Positions 8,360 through 16,484 of a stretch of DNA of 64,000 nt are shown here, piece after piece. Below the pieces are notes generated by a model that did no database searches, was not told the origin of the DNA, and saw only the letters and a program-made list of their open reading frames with translations. Each line of letters begins with the position of its first letter. The stretch's first letter is position 1. A program made the position numbers and the translations under genes. The stretch lies in the NCBI RefSeq assembly GCF_958405895.1, contig NZ_CATZAR010000008.1, one strand, 5' to 3'. The DNA comes from Ralstonia thomasii. GTDB taxonomy: Bacteria; Pseudomonadota; Gammaproteobacteria; Burkholderiales; Burkholderiaceae.

Positions 8360-9610
8360 TTACGCCTGATCCAGCTCGAACGCCTTGTGGAGCGCGCGCA
8401 CGGCCAGCTCCATGTACTTCTCATCGATCAGCACCGAGATCTTGATTTCCGAGGTGGAGATCATCTGGATGTTGATGCCCTCTTCCGACAGCGTGCGGAA
8501 CATCTTGCTGGCGATGCCCACGTGCGAGCGCATGCCCACACCCACCACCGACACCTTCGACACCTTCGGGTCGCCCGACACGCTGGCCGCGCCGATGTGC
8601 GCCTTCACGCTGTCGTTCAGGATCGCCAAGGCGCGTTGGTATTCGCCGCGCGGCACGGTGAAGGTGAAGTCCGTCTTGCCTTCCACCGACTGGTTCTGGA
8701 TGATCATGTCGACGTCGATGTTGGCGTCGGCGACCGGGCCCAGGATCTGATAAGCGATGCCAGGCTTGTCCGGCACACCGATCACGGTGATCTTGGCTTC
8801 GTCGCGGGCAAAGGCGATGCCGGAAATGGCGGCGGCTTCCATGTTCGAATCTTCCTCAAAAGTAATCAGCGTGCCCGAGTTCATCTCAATGTCGAGCGGC
8901 ATCAGCGGGTCGGTCAGCGACGACAGCACGCGCGTCTTCACGCGGTACTTGCCGGCAAACTCCACCGAGCGAATCTGCAGCACCTTCGAGCCAAGGCTGG
9001 CCATTTCCAGCATCTCTTCGAAGGTGATCTTGTCCAGCCGGCGAGCGTCGTCCACCACGCGCGGGTCGGTGGTGTAGACACCGTCGACGTCGGTGTAGAT
9101 CAGGCATTCCTCGGCTTCGAGCGCGGCGGCAACCGCCACGGCCGAGGTATCCGAGCCACCACGGCCCAGCGTGGTGATATGGCCTTCGCTGTCGATGCCC
9201 TGGAAGCCCGTGATGACCACCACACGACCGGCGTCGAGATCGGCGCGCACACGCTCGTCGTCGATCGACTGGATGCGCGCCTTTGTGTAGGCCGAATCGG
9301 TCTTCACCGGCACTTGCCAGCCGGTGTAGCTGCGGGCATCGATGCCTTCAGCATGCAGAGCAATGGCCAGCAGACCCACACTCACCTGCTCGCCAGTCGA
9401 GGCAATCATGTCGAGTTCACGCGGGTCGGGTTGGGCCGAAATCTCTTTGGCCATACCCAGCAGGCGGTTGGTTTCGCCAGACATGGCCGACGGAACGACC
9501 ACGATCTGGTGACCTGCACGGTGCCACTTGGCAACGCGCTTGGCGACATTCTTGATGCGTTCAACCGAACCCATCGAGGTGCCACCGTATTTGTGAACGA
9601 TGAGAGCCAT
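8360..9610 (-). CDS. lysC: Aspartate kinase
   Basis: 416-residue enzyme that phosphorylates aspartate, the first step toward lysine, threonine, methionine and diaminopimelate. The kinase start ALIVHKYGGTSMGS and TTLGRGGSDTSAVAVAAAL are diagnostic; two ACT domains (around residues 265-410, with PDKPGIAYQILGPVADANIDVDMI and SHVGIASKMFRTLSEEGINI) should bind the feedback amino acids. Length fits the lysine/threonine-sensitive monofunctional class. The start follows the family. No good Shine-Dalgarno precedes it, which is odd for a housekeeping gene. The leader is only about 37 bases, so there is no room for a lysine riboswitch. Confidence 0.96.
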   Translation of the reverse strand: MALIVHKYGGTSMGSVERIKNVAKRVAKWHRAGHQIVVVPSAMSGETNRLLGMAKEISAQPDPRELDMIASTGEQVSVGLLAIALHAEGIDARSYTGWQVPVKTDSAYTKARIQSIDDERVRADLDAGRVVVITGFQGIDSEGHITTLGRGGSDTSAVAVAAALEAEECLIYTDVDGVYTTDPRVVDDARRLDKITFEEMLEMASLGSKVLQIRSVEFAGKYRVKTRVLSSLTDPLMPLDIEMNSGTLITFEEDSNMEAAAISGIAFARDEAKITVIGVPDKPGIAYQILGPVADANIDVDMIIQNQSVEGKTDFTFTVPRGEYQRALAILNDSVKAHIGAASVSGDPKVSKVSVVGVGMRSHVGIASKMFRTLSEEGINIQMISTSEIKISVLIDEKYMELAVRALHKAFELDQA

Positions 9611-9653
9611 CTTGGAAAGATCAGGAGGAGGCGGAGCGGTGCAAAAGCTTTTG

Positions 9654-9682
9654 AAAATACAGCAATTTGCATCGATCGGCAA
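9654..9682 (-). promoter_or_regulatory. Sigma-70 promoter of lysC
   Basis: On the lysC strand TTGCCG (9677-9682) and TATTTT (9654-9659) are separated by exactly 17 bp, placing the start of transcription near 9647, about 37 bases before the lysC start codon. Confidence 0.6.
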
Positions 9683-9706
9683 GCAATCCGCCGGTGACGA
9701 TGCGTA

Positions 9707-11125
9707 TCACGACGCACCCTCAAGGCCAGGACGCCACGTGATGCGCCAGCCAGTACCGCTATGCGTGGCCGCCTGGTTCATTCCCAGCCCCGCGGCAAAC
9801 ACTAGCATTTCGCCTGCATAGAGCAGTGGCAAACGCTGGCGCTCCCACGCAGGAATGCCGGCTTCCTGGTAAGCCTGCTTGAGCGCCCGCGACGGCCCGC
9901 CCGGGCGCAGCGCGATGCGCTCGCCGCCGCGCCGGGGCGACAGGACCAGCGGCGCTTGCAAAGTTTGCGTCGCAACGCCATCGCTCGCCACGGGCGCAAA
10001 CAACAGCGCCCCGCCCCATGCGTCCACCGTCACACGCTGCTCGGCCGGATGCGCCGGCTCGAACAGCTGGGCCCCGATGGCGACCGCGGCCTGCCCGGGG
10101 CGATCGTTGGCGCCAGTGTCGATCCATGCAACGCCACGGTAGCGCCTGACCTGCCCAGTCGGCAATTCAATGCGCAGTGCACCGTCATCTCGTGCGTCAA
10201 TCAGTTGCGTATGCAGATCCTCCAGGCGGCGACTCGACAGCGCGCGCATGCCCGCTTTGGTCAACCATGCACGCAGCACCGCACGCTGACGTGGCGCGGA
10301 CAGCGCAATCAGCGCCGCTACATCCAGTCCATTCGCCGAAGCAATGCGCGTCAAATCCGCCTGAGCGATCTCGTCGATCAATGCGGCCGCATCCGCCAGA
10401 TGTGCCGCGCTGCGCGACAGCGCCTCGCGATAGGCCGGGAAATGGTCCGCCATGCCTGCGAGCAGTGGACGCAATGCATTGCGTGCGTAGCGTGCGTCGG
10501 TGTTGGACGGGTCTTCGACCCAGCAGAGCGCGTGGGCGTGTGCGTACAGCTCGATCTCGCTGCGCGGTGCATCGACCCATGGACGCAGCAACGTGACTGC
10601 ACCCGCCCGGGCCATCGGCATGGCGGCGAGGCCATCGAGGCCGGCGCCGCGCATCAATTGCAGCAGTACCGTCTCAGCCTGGTCATCCTGATGATGGGCC
10701 GTCAGCAGAATGGAGGCGCCTGTCTGCGCGCACAGCGCTTCGAGCGCTGCATACCGGGCTTCGCGCGCCGCTTCTTCAACGCCCTGCCCCGCATCAATCT
10801 CTACGTAGACGCGACGCGCATGAAACGCCACGCCAGCGGCTTGGGCCATACGTTGACAGGCACATTCCCAGACATCGGCATCGGCCTGCAAGCCGTGGTG
10901 AATATGCAGGGCAACGAGCTGCACACGGGCGCCCGCATCCCGCCACGCAGCACACGCGTGCAGGAGCGCGGCGGAATCCCGCCCGCCCGACAGTGCAATC
11001 GCCACGGTCGGTGTTTCGATCTCGCCAGAAACAACAAAGGCCGCACACGCGGCAACGCGTTGTGCGACCTTGTTGACGAGATCAGCCGACGAATCAGCGA
11101 CCTTCGGTTTCCTTGAACTTGCCAT
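9707..11125 (-). CDS. tilS: tRNA(Ile)-lysidine synthase
   Basis: 472-residue ATP-dependent enzyme that converts C34 of the CAU-anticodon tRNA-Ile to lysidine, so the tRNA reads AUA. The N-type ATP pyrophosphatase loop SGGRDS is at residues 46-51, followed by LHIHHGLQADADVW and ARYAALEALC; the C-terminal half carries the TilS substrate-binding domain and ends with the LSPRRGGERIALRPGG element. The start at 11125 lies 32 bp inside accA; no closer start keeps the loop region and no Shine-Dalgarno is clear. The overlap suggests translation coupled to accA. Confidence 0.93.
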   Translation of the reverse strand: MASSRKPKVADSSADLVNKVAQRVAACAAFVVSGEIETPTVAIALSGGRDSAALLHACAAWRDAGARVQLVALHIHHGLQADADVWECACQRMAQAAGVAFHARRVYVEIDAGQGVEEAAREARYAALEALCAQTGASILLTAHHQDDQAETVLLQLMRGAGLDGLAAMPMARAGAVTLLRPWVDAPRSEIELYAHAHALCWVEDPSNTDARYARNALRPLLAGMADHFPAYREALSRSAAHLADAAALIDEIAQADLTRIASANGLDVAALIALSAPRQRAVLRAWLTKAGMRALSSRRLEDLHTQLIDARDDGALRIELPTGQVRRYRGVAWIDTGANDRPGQAAVAIGAQLFEPAHPAEQRVTVDAWGGALLFAPVASDGVATQTLQAPLVLSPRRGGERIALRPGGPSRALKQAYQEAGIPAWERQRLPLLYAGEMLVFAAGLGMNQAATHSGTGWRITWRPGLEGAS

Positions 11126-12062
11126 AAGCCATCAGGCGCTCGTGACGGCGCGCCTGGAGTTCCGACGTCTTCATGCCCTGGAACTGGCGCAGCGATTCGG
11201 CCAGCGCGCGCTTGAGCATCGTCGCCATGCTCTTCGGATCACGGTGTGCGCCGCCCAGCGGCTCGTTGACGATCTTGTCGATCAGGCCGAGCGCCTTCAG
11301 GCGATGCGCGGTCAGGCCCAGTGCCTCAGCGGCTTCCGGCGCCTTCTCTGCGGTCTTCCACAGGATCGACGCGCAGCCTTCCGGCGAGATCACGGCGTAG
11401 GTGGCGAACTGCAGCATGATCACCGAGTCGCCCATGGCAATGGCCAGTGCGCCGCCCGAACCGCCTTCACCGATGATGGTGGCGATCAGAGGCACCTTCA
11501 GGCCAGCCATCACAAACAGGTTGTGCCCGATGGCTTCGGATTGGCCACGCTCTTCCGCATCAATGCCCGGGAATGCGCCCGGTGTATCGACAAACGTGAA
11601 GATCGGCAGGCCAAACTTGTCCGCCAGCTCCATCAGCCGCTTGGCCTTGCGGTAGCCCTCGGGCTTGGACATGCCGAAGTTGCGCAGCGCGCGTTCCTTC
11701 GTGTCGCGGCCCTTCTGGTGACCGATCACCATGCAAGCTTGGCCGTTGAAGCGCGCCAGACCGCCCACGATCGACAGGTCGTCGGCGAAGGTGCGATCGC
11801 CGTGCAGTTCGTGGAAGTCGGTAAAGATCTCGCGGACGTAATCGAGCGTATATGGACGCTGCGGGTGCCGGGCGATCTGCGCGACCTGCCAAGGCGTCAG
11901 GTTGGCGTACAGATCTTTGGTGAGCTGCTGGCTCTTGGAAGCCAGGCGGGAAATTTCTTCAGAAATGTCGACAGCGGAATCGTCTTGTACGAAGCGAAGT
12001 TCTTCGATCTTCGCCTCAAGTTCTGCGATCGGCTGCTCGAACTCCAGGAAGGTTGTTTTCAT
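11094..12062 (-). CDS. accA: Acetyl-CoA carboxylase carboxyltransferase, alpha subunit
   Basis: 322-residue subunit that, with AccD, transfers the carboxyl group from biotin to acetyl-CoA to make malonyl-CoA, the committed step of fatty acid synthesis. The sequence is collinear with the E. coli protein (319 residues): FLEFEQPIAELEAKIEEL at the start, FVDTPGAFPGIDAEERGQSEAIG in the crotonase-fold core and GEGGSGGALAIAMGD. It is co-transcribed with tilS, whose start lies inside its 3' end. The Shine-Dalgarno (AGAAG) is weak. Confidence 0.97.
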   Translation of the reverse strand: MKTTFLEFEQPIAELEAKIEELRFVQDDSAVDISEEISRLASKSQQLTKDLYANLTPWQVAQIARHPQRPYTLDYVREIFTDFHELHGDRTFADDLSIVGGLARFNGQACMVIGHQKGRDTKERALRNFGMSKPEGYRKAKRLMELADKFGLPIFTFVDTPGAFPGIDAEERGQSEAIGHNLFVMAGLKVPLIATIIGEGGSGGALAIAMGDSVIMLQFATYAVISPEGCASILWKTAEKAPEAAEALGLTAHRLKALGLIDKIVNEPLGGAHRDPKSMATMLKRALAESLRQFQGMKTSELQARRHERLMAYGKFKETEGR

Positions 12063-12092
12063 GGATCTTCTGAAAGGCTCTTGAAGGCGCGC

Positions 12093-12098
12093 ATTCTA
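12093..12098 (-). promoter_or_regulatory. Candidate -10 box for accA-tilS
   Basis: On the leftward strand this reads TAGAAT, five of six matches to the sigma-70 -10 box, about 30 bp before the accA start. No convincing -35 lies 16-18 bp upstream. Confidence 0.35.
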
Positions 12099-12148
12099 CC
12101 GGATTTTGACCGCCCGGCGACGCGCTCCGTTTCATCGAAATGAACAGA

Positions 12149-13021
12149 TCAATAGGTGGTCGCCGTGTCTAGGCTGCGCCACATATACCAAGTGGCCACG
12201 GTGCGCCATGGCTCCCAGTTGGCGGCCACTTCCCGCGCCTCGCTGCGAGTGACGGGTTCGCCACTGAAATAATTCTGGGAAATCGCGTTGATGAGGCCGA
12301 TATCGTCCAGCGGCAGCACGTTCGGGCGCATCAGATTGAACATCAGGAACATCTCTGCTGTCCATCTGCCGATGCCGCGGATTTGCGTCAACTCGGCGAT
12401 CACGTCTTCGTCTTCCATCTCGGCCCACTTGGCGACGTGCACGGTGCCGTTGCGAAAGTGATCGGCCAGATCAAGGATGTACTCGGCCTTGCGTTTGGAC
12501 AGGCCGCAACCCGCCAGCTTTTCCTGGCCCGCACGCAGGAACTGGGCGGGCACGAGCTTGGGGCACACACCCACGACGCGTTCCCACACCGACTGCGCAG
12601 CCTTCACGGAAATCTGTTGCCCGACAATCGAGCGCGCCAGCGTGACGAACGGATCGCCGCGCGAAGCCAAGTGCGCCGGGCCACACGTCGGAATGATCTT
12701 GCGCAGGATACGGTCGCGCTTCATCAGGTCTGCGCAAGCTTCTTGCCAGTACTCGGGCGGCCCCGAGAGCACCACTTCGGCGGGCACAGGCAGCGTCTCG
12801 CTGGCGGCAAGTGCTTCGGGCAGTGGCACCTTGCTCGCAGGCACGCGTTTGGCCGGGGCCTTGGCGGCCTTGATCGGTGCGCTCTTGGCGACGACCGTCT
12901 TGCTCGCCACGCCGTCGACTTTTCTGGCGACTGCTTTCTTGGCAGCCGACACCGTCACCGCCGGCGCTTTCTTGGCAGCGGTGCTGCGTCCTACGTTGGC
13001 TTTCTTGGCCACCGCGCTCAT
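12149..13021 (-). CDS. DNA-3-methyladenine glycosylase II-like (AlkA/HhH-GPD family) with basic N-terminal tail
   Basis: 290-residue protein. The C-terminal 200 residues are a helix-hairpin-helix GPD glycosylase: LTQIRGIGRWTAEMFLMF is the hairpin, and LPLDDIGL carries the conserved catalytic Asp. It should remove alkylated bases in base excision repair. It lacks the iron-sulfur Cys cluster of Nth/MutY. Residues 1 to about 75 are low-complexity Ala/Lys (AAKKA, AKAPAKR), like a histone H1 tail, and absent from E. coli AlkA. The start at 13021 gives a 4-bp ATGA overlap with cysS; a start at 13033 is less likely. It is downstream of cysS in one transcript. Confidence 0.88.
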   Translation of the reverse strand: MSAVAKKANVGRSTAAKKAPAVTVSAAKKAVARKVDGVASKTVVAKSAPIKAAKAPAKRVPASKVPLPEALAASETLPVPAEVVLSGPPEYWQEACADLMKRDRILRKIIPTCGPAHLASRGDPFVTLARSIVGQQISVKAAQSVWERVVGVCPKLVPAQFLRAGQEKLAGCGLSKRKAEYILDLADHFRNGTVHVAKWAEMEDEDVIAELTQIRGIGRWTAEMFLMFNLMRPNVLPLDDIGLINAISQNYFSGEPVTRSEAREVAANWEPWRTVATWYMWRSLDTATTY

Positions 13022-14409
13022 GCGCGTCTCCACTCGGTCAGGCCACCCGGTTTGTCTTCGAGGACAATGCCGGCGGCCAGCAGATCGGCACGGATGGCAT
13101 CAGCGCGGGCAAAATCGCGGGCAGCCTTGGCGGCGCGGCGCTCTTCGATACGCGCTTCCACTTCTGCCGCGTCCACACCATCGGCCGACACACCGCCCTG
13201 CAGGAACACATGCGGATCGCGGCCGAGCAGGCCGATCACGCCGGCCAGCGCAGCCAGTTGGCTGGCCAGTTCGGGCGAGCGCGTTTTGTTCACTTCGCTC
13301 GCGAGTTCAAACAACACCGACACGGCGACCGGCGTATTGAAGTCGTCGTTCATCGCTTCGAGGAAGCGCTTGCCATGCGACTCGCTCCAGTCGGGTTTTG
13401 CACCCACCGCCGCCGGCACATCCTTGAGCGCGGTGTACAGGCGCGTGAGCGCATGGCGCGCGTCGTCGAGGTGGGCGTCGCTGTAATTCAGGTCACTGCG
13501 ATAGTGCGAGCGCAGGATGAAGAAACGCACGACTTCCGCGTCGTACACTTTCAGCACGTCACGGATGGTGAAGAAGTTGCCGAGCGATTTCGACATCTTC
13601 TCGTCATTCACACGGACGAAGCCGTTGTGCATCCACATGTTGACGAACGTCTTGCCGGTCGCCCCTTCGGACTGCGCAATTTCATTCTCGTGATGCGGGA
13701 ACTGCAGATCGGCGCCGCCACCGTGCAGATCGAAATGCTCGCCCAGCAGCTCGCAGCTCATCGCCGAGCATTCGATATGCCAGCCCGGACGGCCCTCGCC
13801 CCACGGCGACGCCCAGCGCGATTCAGCCGGTTCGTCGGCCTTGGCGGATTTCCACAGCACGAAGTCGAGCGGGTCCTGCTTGGCATCATTGGCCGCCACG
13901 CGCTCGCCGGCGCGCAGGTCTTCGAGCGACTTGCCGGACAGCTTGCCGTAACCGGGGAATTTGCGCACCGCGTAGTTCACATCGCCGTCGGTCGCCTGAT
14001 AGGCGAGGCCGTTCGTCTGCAGCCTGCCGATCATGCTCAGCATCTGCGGCACGTATTCGGTGGCGCGGGGTTCGTGGTCCGGGCGCTGCACGCCAAGCGC
14101 ATCGGCGTCTTCGTGCATGGCAGCGATGAAGCGGCCCGTCAGCGCACTCATCGTCTCGCCGTTCTCGACCGCACGCTTGATGATCTTGTCGTCGATGTCG
14201 GTGATGTTGCGCACGTAGGTGACGTCGTAACCGGCCGCGCGCAGCCAACGCTGCACCATGTCGAACACCACCATGACCCGCGCATGCCCGACGTGACAGT
14301 AGTCGTACACCGTCATGCCACACACGTACATGCGCACGCGGCCGGGCTCGATGGGGACGAACGTCTGTTTCTCACGCGCGAGCGTGTTGTAGATCTTGAG
14401 TGATTCCAT
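13018..14409 (-). CDS. cysS: Cysteinyl-tRNA synthetase
   Basis: 463-residue class I aminoacyl-tRNA synthetase charging tRNA-Cys. The zinc ligand Cys30 is in YVCGMTVYD; HVGH (39-42) is the HIGH motif; EKMSKSLGN is the KMSKS loop; and HIECSAM and GGGADLQFPHHENE are the remaining zinc and active-site elements. Length matches E. coli (461). It is the first gene of the leftward cysS-glycosylase pair. The Shine-Dalgarno is weak. A GGCGCCG/CGGCGCC hairpin at 14485-14501 lies in its upstream region. Confidence 0.97.
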   Translation of the reverse strand: MESLKIYNTLAREKQTFVPIEPGRVRMYVCGMTVYDYCHVGHARVMVVFDMVQRWLRAAGYDVTYVRNITDIDDKIIKRAVENGETMSALTGRFIAAMHEDADALGVQRPDHEPRATEYVPQMLSMIGRLQTNGLAYQATDGDVNYAVRKFPGYGKLSGKSLEDLRAGERVAANDAKQDPLDFVLWKSAKADEPAESRWASPWGEGRPGWHIECSAMSCELLGEHFDLHGGGADLQFPHHENEIAQSEGATGKTFVNMWMHNGFVRVNDEKMSKSLGNFFTIRDVLKVYDAEVVRFFILRSHYRSDLNYSDAHLDDARHALTRLYTALKDVPAAVGAKPDWSESHGKRFLEAMNDDFNTPVAVSVLFELASEVNKTRSPELASQLAALAGVIGLLGRDPHVFLQGGVSADGVDAAEVEARIEERRAAKAARDFARADAIRADLLAAGIVLEDKPGGLTEWRRA

Positions 14410-14662
14410 GAAGCGGTGTCGGGAGACTCAGCGCGCCGCGCATGCGAGGTACAACGTTGCGGGCGGACTAAATTGGAGGCAATCGGCGCCGGCACGGCGC
14501 CTGCAAAACTAGCGGCATATCTTACCGGAACTGCGCTGACAGGGCGGCCTGCCAGTGCGTGAGGCATGCTCCCCGTCAAGAACCTTTCCTGGCGCGCACG
14601 GCCGCTGCTGCGCACAAAGACGGTTTGTTAGAATGCGGCGGAGTATAACGGAACCGATTCTC
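14410..14662. promoter_or_regulatory. Divergent gap between cysS and the TPR gene
   Basis: No gene is visible in these 253 bp. A GC-rich hairpin GGCGCCG/CGGCGCC (14485-14491 and 14495-14501, 3-base loop) sits on the cysS side. TAGAAT at 14629-14634 is a good -10 for the rightward TPR gene, about 29 bp before its start, without a clear -35. Confidence 0.4.
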
Positions 14663-15313
14663 ATGAACAGACCGCTGCGTCAGACCGCTGCAACCCTGGC
14701 TTGCCTGCTTGCCATGTCGGCGGCACCGGCCTTCGCCCAGACCGCCGGCTTTGCCTTGCCGGCCGATTTGATGCCCAGCACGCAGCAAGCGCCGCAGGTC
14801 GCGCGCCAGAAGCGCATCGACGACGCGTTGACCAAGAAGCAATACGCCGAGGCGCTGACAGAGCTGGACAAGGACGTCGCCTCCCAGCCGCGCAACGCGC
14901 AGGCACGCTTCCAGCGCGGTGTTGCACTTGCCGGCCTGGGCCGCGCGGACGACGCCATCGTGGCCTTCAGCCAGATGACACAGGATTTCCCGGAACTGCC
15001 CGAGCCATACATCAACCTGGCTGCGTTGTATGCCGAGCGCGGTGAGCTGCTCCGTGCCCGCGACAGCCTGATCATGGCGAACCGCGTGGCACCGGAAAAT
15101 GCGCTGGCGCAATTCAATCTTGGCGATGTCTACGTCCGCCTGGCCGCGCAGTCGTACCAGAGCGCGATCAAGCTGAACCCCAAGAACGCCACCGCCCGGG
15201 CACGTCTGGATGCCCTGCCCGACCTGCCGGGCGTGCACCCTGCCACCAAACCTGTCACGACCACGCTGCCTGCAGCCAGCGGTGTGACTGCCAAGCCGGC
15301 GAAGCGTCAATAA
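14663..15313 (+). CDS. Exported tetratricopeptide-repeat protein
   Basis: 216-residue protein with a signal peptide (ATLACLLAMSAAPAFA, cleavage after about residue 25). Residues 45-175 contain TPR-like helix pairs: AQARFQRGVALAGLGRADDA, PEPYINLAALYAERGELLRA and NALAQFNLGDVYVRLAAQSY. The C-terminal 30 residues are Pro/Thr/Ala-rich and probably disordered. It probably acts as a periplasmic scaffold; the partner is unknown. The start at 14663 is set by the signal peptide and a GGA-type ribosome site. It lies 52 bp before the cyclophilin genes on the same strand, and a shared transcript is likely. The family is clear, the function is not. Confidence 0.85.
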   Translation: MNRPLRQTAATLACLLAMSAAPAFAQTAGFALPADLMPSTQQAPQVARQKRIDDALTKKQYAEALTELDKDVASQPRNAQARFQRGVALAGLGRADDAIVAFSQMTQDFPELPEPYINLAALYAERGELLRARDSLIMANRVAPENALAQFNLGDVYVRLAAQSYQSAIKLNPKNATARARLDALPDLPGVHPATKPVTTTLPAASGVTAKPAKRQ

Positions 15314-15365
15314 GAAGACGCGGCCCGATCCTGCTTTCCCACCCACAAGCTCTCTCTTCCTGACC

Positions 15366-15947
15366 ATGCTCCGTATTCGCTCCCTCTTTGCCGGGCTCGT
15401 GTGTGCACTGGCCGTAACCGCCACCGCAGCCACGGCAGCCACCGCGTCCGCGCCGCGCATCCAGTTCAAGACATCGATGGGTAACTTCACCGTTGAGGTG
15501 TATCCGGACAAGGCGCCCAAGACGGTCGCCAACTTCCTGCAGTACGTGAAGGACGGCTTCTACAAGGGCACGATTTTCCACCGCGTGATGGACGGCTTCA
15601 TGATCCAGGGCGGCGGCTTCACGCCCGACATGAAACAGAAGGACACGCGCCCGCCGGTCGAGATCGAATCGAAGAACGGCCTGAAGAACGACAAGTACAC
15701 GATCGCCATGGCACGCACCATGGACCCGAACTCCGCCACGGCGCAGTTCTATGTGAACGTGGTCGACAACAACATGCTGAACTACCCTGGTCAGGACGGT
15801 TACGGCTATACCGTCTTCGGCAAGGTGGTTGACGGCACTGACACCATCGACAAGATAAAGGCGGTGGAAACCACCACCAAGTTCCCGCACCAGAACGTGC
15901 CCGTGAAGCCGATCGTGATTGAATCGGCCACCGTCGTCTCCAAGTAA
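15366..15947 (+). CDS. ppiA: Peptidyl-prolyl cis-trans isomerase, cyclophilin type, periplasmic
   Basis: 193-residue cyclophilin with a signal peptide (LFAGLVCALAVTATAATAA). It would speed proline isomerisation in exported proteins. The active-site region FHRVMDGFMIQGGGF and the NSATAQFYVNVVDN segment are intact. It is closely similar in sequence to the cytoplasmic cyclophilin encoded 30 bp downstream, so the two probably arose by duplication with gain of a signal peptide here. The symbol is by analogy to the E. coli periplasmic enzyme. Confidence 0.93.
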   Translation: MLRIRSLFAGLVCALAVTATAATAATASAPRIQFKTSMGNFTVEVYPDKAPKTVANFLQYVKDGFYKGTIFHRVMDGFMIQGGGFTPDMKQKDTRPPVEIESKNGLKNDKYTIAMARTMDPNSATAQFYVNVVDNNMLNYPGQDGYGYTVFGKVVDGTDTIDKIKAVETTTKFPHQNVPVKPIVIESATVVSK

Positions 15948-15977
15948 CGCATTTTTGCCCCACCCAAGGAATTCACC

Positions 15978-16484
15978 ATGACCCAAGTCAAGCTGCACAC
16001 CAACCACGGCGACATCACCCTGGCCCTGGACGCTGAGAAGGCACCCAAGTCGGTTGCCAACTTCGTCGCCTATGTGAAGGATGGCCACTACAACGGCACG
16101 GTGTTCCACCGCGTCATCAAGGGCTTCATGATCCAGGGCGGCGGATTCGAGCCGGGCGAGAAGATGAGCCAGAAGCCCACCAAGGCGCCGATCGACAACG
16201 AAGCCAACAACGGACTGAAGAACGAGCGCGGCACCATTGCCATGGCTCGCACCAACGACCCGCACTCGGCCACGGCGCAGTTCTTCATCAACACGGTCGA
16301 CAACGACTTCCTGAACCACACCTCGCCGACGCCGCAAGGCTGGGGCTACGCCGTGTTCGGCAAAGTGACCGAAGGCATGGATGTGGTCGACAAAATCCGC
16401 TCGGTGCGCACGGGCAACCGCGGCTTCCACCAGGACGTGCCGATGGAAGACGTGATCATCGAAAGCGCCGAAGTGATCGAATGA
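15978..16484 (+). CDS. ppiB: Peptidyl-prolyl cis-trans isomerase B, cytoplasmic cyclophilin
   Basis: 168-residue cyclophilin without a signal peptide. FHRVIKGFMIQGGGF and HSATAQFFINTVDNDFLNH are the catalytic signatures; length matches E. coli PpiB (164). AAGGAATTCACC places AAGGA about 7 bases before the start. Its stop overlaps lpxH by 4 bp (ATGA), yet a strong terminator lies 40 bp into lpxH, so most ppiB transcripts may stop there. Confidence 0.95.
   Translation: MTQVKLHTNHGDITLALDAEKAPKSVANFVAYVKDGHYNGTVFHRVIKGFMIQGGGFEPGEKMSQKPTKAPIDNEANNGLKNERGTIAMARTNDPHSATAQFFINTVDNDFLNHTSPTPQGWGYAVFGKVTEGMDVVDKIRSVRTGNRGFHQDVPMEDVIIESAEVIE

Noticed and set aside
9611..9706. Lysine riboswitch before lysC
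   Set aside because: The predicted leader is only about 37 bases, too short for the about 170-base L-box.
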